Of a stretch of 64,000 bases of DNA, positions 1 to 10,065 are shown one piece after another. The translations under genes and the position numbers were made by a program. Each line of letters begins with the position of its first letter. Within the stretch, counting starts at the first letter, position 1. The notes under the pieces are model-generated. The model did no database searches and was not told where the DNA came from. It worked only from the letters and a program-made list of their open reading frames with translations. Source of the DNA: Corbicula japonica (taxonomy: Eukaryota; Mollusca; Bivalvia; Venerida; Cyrenidae); the NCBI GenBank assembly GCA_038501625.1, contig JAZAYU010000009.1, positions 3,127,001-3,191,000 of the forward strand. Direction: 5' to 3'.

Positions 1-900
1 TGTAGTATAAGTAGTATGGAAGTTGCTGGTTTGTACAGTAGCTTGCACGCAAACTTTTACCTGAAATTCTAAGTCGAAAAAGGGCCATAATTTGATTATC
101 ATGAAAGAAAGAGTTATGGATCTTGGCATAAATAGTCAGGGTCATGATGGTAAACAAGTGTCTTAAGTTTCAAAGCTATAGTAAAAGAAGTATGAAAGTA
201 ACTAGCTTGCACGCAAACTTTAACCTGAAATTCTAAGTCGAAAAAGGGCCATAATTTGTACAAAATGAAAATTAGAGTTATGGTTCTTGGCAGACAAACT
301 TGAATTATGATGATGAAGAAGTGTTGAAAGTTTCAAAGCTGTAGTATGAGTAGTATGGAAGTTATGGGTTTGTACAGTAGCTTGCACGCAAACTTTAACC
401 TAAAATTCTAAGTCGAAAAAGGGCCATAATTTGATAAAAATGAAAGTTAGAGTTATGGTTCTTGGCATACACACTTGGGATATGATGATTAACAAGTGTT
501 GAATGTTTCAAAGCTGTAGTATAAGTAGTATTGAAGTTATGAGTCTGTACAGTAGCTTGCACGCAAACTTTAACCTGAAATTCTAAGTCGAAAAAGGGCC
601 ATAATTTGATCAAAATGAAAGTTAGAGTTATGGTTCTTGGCATACACACACGGGACATGATGATGAACAAGTGTGCCAAGTTTTAAAGCTGTAGTATAGG
701 TAGTATTGAAGTTATGAGTTTGTACAGTAGCTTGCACGCAAACTTTAACCAGAAATTTTAAGTCAAAAAAGGGCCATAATTTGATCAAAATGAAAGTTAG
801 AGTTATGGTTCTTGGCAAACACACTTGGGACATGATGATGAACAAGTGTGCCAAGTTTAAAAGCTGTAGCTATAGTAGTTGTTAAGATATAGGTAGGTTG
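1..900. repeat. Tandem array, ~175-bp unit, about five copies
   Basis: The core GGGCCATAATTTG recurs at 82, 246, 421, 596 and 771, giving periods of 164, 175, 175 and 175. Each unit also carries TAGCTTGCACGCAAACTTT and a TTAGAGTTATGG-type segment. The array runs off the left edge, so its full length is unknown. Short open frames inside it repeat the same peptide and are products of the repeat, not genes. Confidence 0.93.
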
Positions 901-914
901 CACGTAAACTTTAA

Positions 915-1012
915 CCAAAGCTGGACGCCGACGCCGACGGCGACGGCGACAGCGACGCCGACGCCCAAGTGAGTACAATAGCTCGACATATTCTTCGAAT
1001 AGTCGAGCTAAA
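915..1012. repeat. GACGCC/GACGGC microsatellite plus terminal hairpin
   Basis: A GC-rich run of GACGCC and GACGGC hexamers at about 926-966 is followed by an imperfect hairpin at 979-1010 (TAGCTCGAC pairing with GTCGAGCTA). It directly follows the ~175-bp array and resembles the terminal part of the same composite repeat. The GC content is sharply different from the surroundings. Confidence 0.8.
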
Positions 1013-1634
1013 AACCACGAGTTGAGATGAAGTAACATTATTGCCTTATATATCCTTTACACCTCGAAATTCTCGTGTATTCTCCCGCCAAGTCGCTAAG
1101 CATAACATTACCGTAATAAACATAAAACCGTATTTACTTCACTAAACACCAGCAGAAATATGTATATCCCAAACGAGAATAATTTTTATACATCACATAA
1201 TCAACAACAACACGATATTTAGGAATAAGGGTTTCGTATTTGCCAGTACTTATATCGAGTTAAACAAAGAGAGAACTTCCCTTGATACATTTTACCTTCA
1301 ACAAAATTATGCGTCGACATTAAGCATCTGCGTCTCTCGCATTCATGATAACGAAGTTGTCATACGAGTTCATCAACAAGTAGAAGACCATATAGATAAT
1401 CTGAAATAGCCTACAGCTTTTGCCAAAAATCGAATTTTTATACTGAAATGTATAAAGCTACAGTCAACAACAATTAAAGGCAAAAACTGTACTATGACCT
1501 GACCGTCGGGTTAATACAAAAATCCGACTGCTAGGTCACACACCCTCAATAGGGCAAACAACGACCCACGCGGGTCAAACACCCTAAATAGGACACAAAA
1601 CAGACCCATCGCGGGTCAACACCCTCAATATATT
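1013..1634. other. Intergenic, no gene seen
   Basis: AT-rich sequence with no supportable gene. A short motif related to GGGTCAA-ACACCCT-AATAGG recurs three or four times between about 1530 and 1630, just before TLR homology begins. Confidence 0.6.
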
Positions 1635-2822
1635 TTACGTTTGGAGGATAAACACTAAACGTTCGGACCGTTTCTTTTGCAGGCAGGTTGCATGTCACAA
1701 TTAGGAGAAGTCTATGGAAGTTACCAGAATTCTTTCCACAATCAAGCCCAGTTTGAACTTGAACCAGAGGAAGAGAAACATGAACAATAATTTCAAGCGG
1801 ATAACTGTCCATATATGAACACTGAATTCATGCGAAACATAAGCAACTCCAACAAGTTTTGTCGTTTCTTCGAACCTGGTCAAAGGATAAAAATAAGTGA
1901 TAATTATCCTGTTTCCAAAAATCTTGAAAAATATCTTCTTTGTTTCAAGTGGCATGAAATACAATGTGTCCTCTTTTGTAATATTTCCACTTACCAATAA
2001 CATTGAAAATTCAGATTTCTCTGAAAACATTTTTAACGGGCTAACTGGTCCTGCAGGACCATTTCCAAACGCAAAATACTTAGATTTATCTAAAAATTAC
2101 TTCTCTTTTATAGGTATGAACTTCTTTAACTGATTAATAAATCTGCAAACTTTACAATTACAACAGAATTTCCTTGGCTTGTTTTTTTTTAACAATGAAA
2201 TATATGAAAAACAAGTTTTTGACAAACTTGTGAACCTAAAAAGCCTCAATCTTTCCTCTAATATCATATCATCTCTTCCTCCAAAAACATTTTCTGCTAT
2301 GACCTCTCTCGAGACTATTGATTTAAGTGTAAACAACATTGCCAGGTGGACAATAGAGGTGGAAACTTTGGATAATCTCCTTCACTTGAATTTAAGTACA
2401 AACTTCTTCCAATCTCTTCCGCAGTTGTTACTTTCAAAGCCCTCAGAACTCAGTTCGTATGAATCGTTTTTTTTTCAATTAATTTGAGGAATAATATATT
2501 AAAAGTAAGCTGTGACGAAAAGGAATTTCTTGAATTGATGGTAAGACACAAGAAAAGCTTTTATTTCTTTGAAAAATACAGTTTCCAAGATTCATCAAGT
2601 ATACCTATTTCTGCTGCAGTTTTTGTAAAACAGGTAGAGGGTCTCGATAAAGTCTGCAAGTCATATATTTTAGATATTGTTTTAGGGTCTGTCTTTTTGG
2701 GTATTATCATTGGTGGTTTAATTTACAAGAATTGATGGAATATCAGATATCTAATGAGACTGACAAAGATTCGACATTTTTGGTTACAAACGACTACGGG
2801 AATACACCGAGCGGAAATTCTA
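1635..2822 (+). pseudogene. Toll-like receptor pseudogene, LRR and TM part only
   Basis: This stretch aligns over its whole length with the two other TLR copies in the window (33030-35639 and 44515-47101), closest to the second. It begins inside the leucine-rich repeats, around a segment matching EDNHFTFGP in the 44.5-kb copy. It passes the FFEPGQRIK and LNLSSNIISS leucine-rich segments and the membrane-proximal CDEKEFLEL segment, and ends just after the transmembrane and juxtamembrane region (RHF-type, about 2790). The N-terminal half and the whole TIR domain are missing. Visible breaks are a frame change near 1925-1945, a TGA at 2131-2133 where the relative has GGA, a 2-nt loss near 2440-2450, a shortened transmembrane segment and a TGA at 2733-2735 where the relative has CGA. 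It cannot encode a signalling receptor. It is a truncated tandem duplicate. Confidence 0.93.
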
Positions 2823-3334
2823 AATAATACCAACATTCTAACGATTTTTTTTTCTAGAGAAGTTTACACTTTAGAGCCGTCTTTTTGTTAAAATGTCATG
2901 CTAATGACCGACTAGCTGTTTGGAAAGCTAAAACTTGTTGAATTTCTAAACCGAGAGGAGATTTTTGCTATCAACTGTTTTCTGATTTCTATGCAGCGTT
3001 CATTCATTTATATAGATTCATTTTAATAAGATGAACGTTGTTGAAAATAATTTTATTAAGTTTATTTTGAGGATATCGTCCATTGTCAGTACGCACTAAT
3101 CGGCGTGATAATCATTTACATGTATTTAAACCATTAAAGTAAATGACTTAATGAAAAACAAAGATTTTAGTAAACAAATGCGACAGGCCAGGATAAACTA
3201 AACCTGTCTTCGATAAGCCTTTGTTGACTGTCTAAAATCTGCGGAGTCATAATAACACGAAGTTTATCCTAACCAGTTGTAAGAAAATGGCGAGCAAACG
3301 GCTACATGAATTGCGATACCATCAAAATATACAA
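2823..3334. other. Intergenic, no gene seen
   Basis: AT-rich spacer between the TLR fragment and the retrotransposon tail. I see no exon, RNA gene or clear repeat in it. Confidence 0.55.
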
Positions 3335-3565
3335 GTCAAGTCAAGTCAAAATATTTATTGGCAAAAACATATACATGTTCATCGCCAAGTTACAATATTG
3401 GCGGATGTTTTACAAGACAGTATATAAGTAAAACATATATTACAACAGAAAAGCATGATTACATGTTATGAGTGCAATTAATAACTTTCTAGAGTCTGTA
3501 CAGTTTATAATCTTAACAATAGTAACCGAAAAAGAAATACATTTCAGATAGAATTTGTTATAAAA

Positions 3566-6165
3566 TTAGTTCACTTCGCTTCTTTTTTCCATGGCTAAAT
3601 AGACAAATTTTGCTAGGTTAACAATTTTACTCTTTTGTGTTGTTTTCATAACAGATTTGAATTTGTTAATATTTGGCCATACGCAGTAATATTTTGGAAG
3701 TAACTGTTTACGTAAATCACTATAGAACGGACATACTAGCAAGAAATGATACTCTGATTCTATTTGATGCATATTGCATTTACTACAGATACGTTGATTT
3801 CTTTCAATATTTCTAAACCTCCCCTCTTCGATTGCTAGTTTGTGGGCTGAACATCTAAATCTAGACAAAGCTTTGCGGTGACTGACATTGTTAATATTAC
3901 TTAAATATTTTTCTTGGACAAATTCACTTTTAAAAATATTATAGCTTTCTAGTTTTGAAAATGTATTTAGTTCACAACACCATTGTTGCAAGTACTGGTC
4001 ATATATTCTTTGAATAATAATTTTTAATTGTACCTTGTCAATATTTAAATTGTTCCATAAATACGAAAAACCTAAATCTGACAATAATGTTTTAACATTT
4101 TTCGACCAACTATTTACAAGATTGTCATTTGCATCTGATAAAAACATTATTCGATATAATAATGAGTTAGGAGATGTTAGAATTTTATGCCAGTATTTAA
4201 TAATCCTGACTTTACGAATAATTAACAAAGGAAATCTACCAAATTCACCAAAGACAGCAGGGCTTGGTGTCTGCTGGCGAACGCCTAGAACCTGTTTTAA
4301 AAATTTTAAATGTACTTTCTCTATATCGGGTGCTTTATGGAAACCCCATATCTCAGATCCATATGATAAAATAGGTAAAATCATACAATCAAATAATTTC
4401 AACTTTTCTGTTACATCAAGAGAAACATTATCAAATAAAGAATTCAGAGAAAACAATGCTTTTAAGGCTTGGTTAGACAGTGCTTTCTGAGCTTGATAAA
4501 AATTACCATTCGAAGACAATGTTACACCAAGATAAGTAAATGTTTGAACGTTTTTCAGCAATGAACTGTTATAATATATTTGGATGTTTTCGTGTCTATT
4601 ACCTGCCTTGAATACCATCACAACTGTTTTCTCTATATTTACTGTAATACCCCATTTCGTACAATATTCATGAAGTTGATTAAGTAATAATTGAAGGCCT
4701 TCTTTTGTATAGGAAAATAACACTGTGTCGTCAGCAAACAACAATAAATAGATCTGTAATTCGTCCAAGGTAAATACATCATTATTTACATTTTGAATAT
4801 TTTCATACATATCATTCACAAAAAATATAAATAATAAGGGAGATAATGGCTCGCCCTGTTTAACACCCATATAGCTATCAAAACATTCCGAAAGTGAACC
4901 ATTTGCTTTCACACAGGACTTTACAGAACTATACATACTTTGCAACATGCGTACTATTTTTGAAGAAACACCAGATTCAATAAGCTTAAACCATATCCCA
5001 TTTCTGTATAGCATATCAAAGCACTTTTGAAAATCTATAAAGGATGCATAGACCTTTCTCTTTTCACACTTAATTACTTTATCTATTATAAAACATAAAA
5101 CAAATATACAATCTATAGTACGTTTATCTTTTCTAAAACCGTATTGAAATGTATTAAGTTTGTCATTATTATCTGCCCATTTACGTAAACGTGTGTCTAA
5201 CAATACAGAGAATATTTTAGAAAAAATGCTAGTGAGAGTAATTCCCCTATAATTATTAACATCAATAAGATTACCCTTCTTAGGCACCGGTACAATAATA
5301 CCTTTGCACCATGAATCTGGATATGCACATTCATTATATATGTGATTAAATAGTTTGCATAGTACTGGAGCTAAAATAGCTTTAGTTTCTATAAATAATT
5401 CAGGAATAAGTTGATCGAAACCAGGGCTTTTGCCTCGTTTTAATGAAGAAATAGCCTTCATGACTTCATCACATGTAAAATCACAATCAAGTTCATCTAT
5501 GTTAATATTTGTTAAATTATTGCTATTTAAATGTTGTTCAACAAAGTCATTTTCAAAGATTTCATCACTTGAATATAATTGTTTAAAATGTTCATAAAAT
5601 TCCTCAACTGATATTTCGTTTTTAATTTTCTGTTTTCTAAATTTCTTAATTTCGCTCCAAAATTTCTGAGGGTTTTCTTTTGCTAGAGTATGCATCTTTT
5701 GTTTCCTAAGTAAATTAAATTTTGTACGTGCACGACGCTTACGAGCTATACGAAATAGACGTCTTTTAGTAATCAATTGCTCCATATTTTGATCAGATCT
5801 ACATTTGTTGTACAATTTATTAGCATGTTTTAAATCCCGCCTTGCAGTCTCACAATCTTGAATATACCATTCACTTTTAAATTTTCTATTATTTTTGTTT
5901 TCGACATTCTTTATAACTTTTGATTCCCCAAAGGTACTAAACGCTTTACTATACAAAATATCTGATATTTGCTCTATTCCAGAATTCAAATCTAGGTTAT
6001 TGCTTATCACGCTACTTATAATGCTATCAATATTTGTAATTTCACTACTTACAACATCAATAAAGTTATTAACCTGTGAACTGTCCCACTTTAATTTATT
6101 AACAGTAATTGGTTCACTTTGTAGTATTTGTGACTTAAAATTAATACATAAATAACTTGAATCGA
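3566..6165 (-). CDS. LINE ORF2, reverse transcriptase and C-terminal part
   Basis: RNA-dependent DNA polymerase that copies the element's RNA at a nicked target. The open frame continues unbroken from about 6165 to the stop at 3566. The segment counted from codon 6010 is 814 residues. Numbered from there, visible reverse transcriptase motifs are PVPKKG (~241) followed by NYRGITL (~253), GFRKDKRTID (~291), the ASFIDFQKCFD palm motif (~322), GVKQGEPLSP (~382) and the catalytic FADDT (~425), with a thumb-like region after it. A CCHC-like finger (C-x2-C ... H-x4-C) lies at ~742-760. There is no start codon of its own. It is the C-terminal portion of one ORF2 that also contained the endonuclease, joined upstream by a frame change near 6163. 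It has no internal stops over more than 2.4 kb, which suggests recent insertion. Confidence 0.95.
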
Positions 6166-6996
6166 TTTATGCGGTGAAAATGTAAACAAGTCATGCACAA
6201 TAAATTTCTGTATAAAGGGAAATAAATCGTATTGCATCAATACATAATCTATCAGACTTTTACCTGTGTTAGACATATAAGTGAAATTTCCAATACCTGC
6301 ATCGTTTCCCATACGACCATTCACAATTTTTAAATCTGTGCTCAAGCATAAATCAATTAATTTATTACCCGAAGAATTAACCACGCTATCCATAGATTTT
6401 CTGTCGGGCAAATATAAAGACATATCGGTTTGATCGTCTTTTTCAATAGAATTGATATAACGGTCAAACTGATCTGCTTGTTGTAAGATATCGGATTTAT
6501 TACCACATCGGGCATTCATGTCTCCAATTATCGAGACCTTACCGTATTGAGAATATTTGCGTACATTTATTTCTAATACATCGAAAAAACCTAGTTCATG
6601 CATATTAAAATAAATAGAATTACTTGGAGGTATGTACAAAAAACAAAAATACATATCAAATTCATTGCGAAAAAAATCTTTGCTTATTTTAAGCCATATT
6701 ATACCGTTATTGTCAGTTTCAACAATTTCAATTCCACCCTTTAACAAACTTTTATAATAAAGGCACACTCCACCATGGCCCCTCTTATTTTTATTTGAAA
6801 GGGATTCAATTCTGGGTAAAGATACACACTCATACCCATCTAAAACAAAACTATCAGTGCTACGTTCCCAACTTTCACTAAGAAAAACTAAATCAAAATC
6901 ATATACAAAATTTAAGAAGTCCTCATCATTAAAACACTTCGACAGTCCTTCAATATTCCACGATAGGATACTAAGTCCACACTTTTCTGTACTCTC
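6164..6996 (-). CDS. LINE ORF2, apurinic/apyrimidinic-like endonuclease
   Basis: Exonuclease-endonuclease-phosphatase fold domain that nicks target DNA to prime reverse transcription. Reading starts right after the ORF1 stop. The first residues run into LSILSWNIEGL, the normal beginning of this domain, followed by the catalytic glutamate motif LSESWE, then RGHGGVCLYY, IIGDMNARCG (Asp/Asn pair) and SLIDYVLM. The last catalytic histidine appears as FSPHKS, with proline where most families have aspartate (SDH). The frame stays open to 6091, but the correct protein continues in another frame from about 6163, so a one-base loss (or two-base gain) has split ORF2. There is no AUG between the ORF1 stop and the start of the domain. 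Confidence 0.93.
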
Positions 6997-7626
6997 CTAA
7001 CAATCTTCAGAAATAGGAGAGGTGGGTTTGTATAATTTATTATTAATGTACAGTTTATCACGGACGAGAGTCGCTTTGTTTCCCTCTCTGCGCGCAGCCA
7101 GCATCTTTGGCACAAGTTCGCGTCTGCGCTGTTGAACTTCCGGGGGATACTGATCGCTGACGTTGTATGGCGTTGGATAGAGATTAACACCTTTTAATTT
7201 CTCTTTAATAATCATTTTAGACGAGGAGTCAAATTTAACTACTATTGGTCGAGTTTTCTTCGGATCAAACGCTCCAATTCGATGTGCCCTCTCTATTTTT
7301 AGTGTTTGACTAGGGTCACTAATTTTTAGAACTTGCTTACAAAATAAGTTCACCTTAGCCACACAGTCATCTGTCAAGATAGCGTGGTCCTTACGCGGCA
7401 ATCCGCTTGTGGAGGTGGTCTTTGGCCGGACATCATGGGTTTCGTCGGTTACCCGGTCTCCGGTTTCTTGGAGCGCAGTTGAGTTCTCCATAGCTCGGGG
7501 CGGCGTGAGGGAATCTAAAGCCTCGGAGGGATCACGTCCATCTTGAATGATACCTGCTGGGTTAATGGTTTGAACCTCGTAATTTGATACAGGTCCCTCA
7601 GGTATGCCAAAATACAACTTGCCCAT
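6997..7626 (-). CDS. LINE ORF1, L1-ORF1p-like RNA-binding protein
   Basis: 209 residues from a true ATG at 7624-7626 to a TAG at 6997-6999. The N-terminal ~85 residues are low-complexity and polar. The second half contains a segment of the L1 ORF1p type (IERAHRIG followed by RPIVVKF and a basic C-terminal domain with RRRELVPKMLAARREG). Proteins of this type coat the retrotransposon RNA and act as chaperones in the ribonucleoprotein. No CCHC knuckle is seen. The stop is in the same frame as the endonuclease that follows it directly. Family assignment rests on these motifs only. Confidence 0.85.
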   Translation of the reverse strand: MGKLYFGIPEGPVSNYEVQTINPAGIIQDGRDPSEALDSLTPPRAMENSTALQETGDRVTDETHDVRPKTTSTSGLPRKDHAILTDDCVAKVNLFCKQVLKISDPSQTLKIERAHRIGAFDPKKTRPIVVKFDSSSKMIIKEKLKGVNLYPTPYNVSDQYPPEVQQRRRELVPKMLAARREGNKATLVRDKLYINNKLYKPTSPISEDC

Positions 7627-7640
7627 GCTTTGGCAGGGTT

Positions 7641-8459
7641 AAAGATAATACATTCTATTTAAAGCAGCTTGTATTTTATTTGTATTGACGTACTTCTGGT
7701 GATTAATTTAGAAAAAAGTGTGCTGGCAAAGAAATGACTTCACTCGGGTTCATTAGTAGCCTGGCACCTGGCTAGATGGTTCTTCTTTAATGCTTTTAAT
7801 AATATTTTTTACAAATATTTGGTGAATGCTGTTCGTCCTTTCTCTTTCTGATTTCTGTCCAACCATCTAGTTCTGGGAGGGGAGGTAAGAAAAGGTAAAA
7901 ACAGAAAAATGAAGTGCCTGAAGAGAGTTAATTTTCTTGGTAAAGTTTTTGAAAGACAAAGTCTATAAAATAGAACATAGGGACGGGAACCAGTCCTATG
8001 AACTATGTTCGTTTTGTAAATAAATTTTATCAAAATATCAAACTAAAAGTTATTGTGTATGTATTTTATATCTATTACAATCAAATATCTACATAAATTT
8101 CAAAATATCTTTTGAAGTATTGAAATTTTTTTTATGTTTATGGCAGTTTAAAACAATAAAGCAGATAATATAAGGTATGTAGAAAATTATGATACGGAAT
8201 AACATCAACATTTGTTCACCAAAATAATCTGTCATTTTAACCATTTATGGATGAGAGATAAGATTTAATGAGTTAAAATATCGTATTTTATTTATTAACT
8301 ATCTCATATTGGCCCAGCAATTCTCGTATTGGCCCAGCGATCTCATATTGGCCCAATTTAGTCTTTATAGGAATTTGTTGTTTTTATTTTGTTAATTAAT
8401 AAAATTGTCACGAATCAAGTGAATTTAAATTGACAATTTTATTGGCCCTCCAGCAGTCA
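7641..8459. other. Intergenic, with a short repeated motif
   Basis: AT-rich, no gene seen. At about 8305-8352 a motif of the form TCTCATATTGGCCCAGC occurs three times in imperfect tandem. Confidence 0.6.
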
Positions 8460-8903
8460 TTTGAATTTTGAAAAAAAGGAACCATTAACTGCATGTCAAA
8501 CGTAAATAACTTTAAAAACGCCACAGCTTATGGCAATCTTGGGAAGTCAATTATAATCGACACCGCTTCGTCGGTTTTATGTGGTTTCTTTACAATATTT
8601 TCCCACACTGTTTATGTTTGCAACAGATATTTCATGTAAAACACCTAATTGCATTTAGCATTAGTATTATTGCAACATAAACAGTAGTAATTAAAACTCA
8701 AGTAATTGTTTTACAACACTGCTATATCGAGCTCGTTTAATGATACCAAACATGCCTAGTTTAAAACTGCTGCCAAAAGAGTTTAACAAATGGGTAAATA
8801 CATCTATTTGTTGATCAGTCTCGAAAACAATGCAACAATGGGCACTATTTATTTAAGTTTGACATGCAGTAAATAAATAGTTCCTTTTGTTCAAAATTCA
8901 AAA
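8460..8903. mobile_element. Foldback (MITE-like) element, ~50-bp terminal inverted repeats
   Basis: The left arm at 8460-8511 (from TTTGAATTTTG to ACTGCATGTCAAACGTAAAT) is repeated in inverted form at about 8848-8903. A second inverted pair (ACTGTTTATGTT / AACATAAACAGT) lies inside, near 8597-8613 and 8675-8690. No coding capacity is seen. The structure fits a non-autonomous DNA transposon. I could not define a target duplication with confidence. Confidence 0.75.
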
Positions 8904-9123
8904 GAAGAAGCCTTGAGTTATAACTATTCTTTAGAATTGTTTATTAACATATCGCTTCTTCGTTGCTGCTAACAATGCGGACTTCGATTCTTTAGTGCAC
9001 TGTAAGTTAAATTTTGTAAACGATTATACTGGATTGTAAGTCTTAAGTGTACATGAATTTTCCATTTCTTGGATTTACACCTTTCATTGAAAAAAATTCA
9101 AGTTGGGGTTTTCTGCATTCAGG

Positions 9124-9262
9124 GTCCAATATCATAAAACTAAGTGGAGAGAAGTCTCAAATCTCTAGCATCTGATTGGCTTAAATGGCAAGTCGAAATT
9201 TCAACCAATCAGATGCTTGATATTTGAGATTGGTCTCCAGATTTAGTTTATGATCTTGTGCA
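9124..9262. mobile_element. Palindromic MITE, family A (copy 1)
   Basis: The arms ATCATAAAACTAAG and AGTCTCAAATCT, then GCATCTGATTGG, read inverted on the other side (CCAATCAGATGC, ATTTGAGATTGGTCTCC, TTAGTTTATGAT). The whole element folds into one hairpin of about 139 bp. Related copies lie at 23846-23912, 24312-24394, 35908-35953 and 59385-59529. Confidence 0.85.
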
Positions 9263-9642
9263 CATATATCTTCTGTGTGATATTTATAAACATTAAAAGA
9301 TATTTATAAGCATTTAAATTGAAACAAGTTTATGTAAGTCGATTCATAGCATACTAATCAGATAGTGACTATTTACAATAAGTGCAAGTTTGGTTAGATC
9401 TACCAACTTTAGGCATTCCAGACATTTCTCTGCTTTGTTTCACTGTTTGCATGTAGAGATTGTTGCGTTTTAAGCGTTTTATGAACTGGTGCAATTTATG
9501 ACAAGTACAAATTGTGATGGCGACATGCTTTGTGTCGTGTGAAACGAGTTTTTCATAGAGTACTATTCGCAAATTAATAAATATTATGGCAATGCAAATT
9601 ATTTCAATAGGTCACTTTCAGATTTAATAAAAATCGATAGGA

Positions 9643-10034
9643 ATGGCAGCAGGTTATGATGACGCGGTTCAAGGGCGAAAGGTCAAGGAGATTAGGAAAC
9701 AACCTCGATCTTTTGAAGGTTTGTGATTTTATAACCTGTTTATTTTTTTTTTCAAATAAAACTAACGAAAACTAAAAACAACAACAACAACAACAATACA
9801 TTTTATGATTATATGATATATTAACGCCAATCATAATCCTGATACCGCTGCGGTTTCTAGGATGTCCATAAAGCACAACCTTTATTAAGTTAAACCTCAT
9901 TTTCTCTGTAATCATTAGGTCATTTGGAAGGGCTACTGTGATATTTAAATAGATGTAAAAAGGCACTTTGAAAGCCACCGAATATGACAAATTTAAGGCC
10001 AAGTCCGTCGAATAAGTACTCGTTTCTATTCCCC

Positions 10035-10065
<31 letters not shown>

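Larger units (their letters stand above)
3335..7640 (-). mobile_element. Non-LTR (LINE) retrotransposon with APE-type endonuclease
   Basis: A nearly full-length element on the minus strand. In transcription order it holds ORF1 (7626 to 6997), an endonuclease frame (6996 to ~6164), a reverse transcriptase frame (~6165 to 3566), a ~230-bp 3' untranslated region and a short tail of CAAGT-type repeats at about 3331-3347 (plus-strand reading). The AP-endonuclease and the C-terminal CCHC finger point to the Jockey/I/CR1/L1 side of LINEs; I cannot assign a clade without a tree. One frame change separates the endonuclease from the reverse transcriptase, so this copy is probably inactive although otherwise well preserved. 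It has no LTRs. I could not identify the target duplication. Confidence 0.95.

Noticed and set aside
4035..4490. 151-codon plus-strand frame inside the LINE
   Set aside because: It is the antisense shadow of the reverse transcriptase ORF2.
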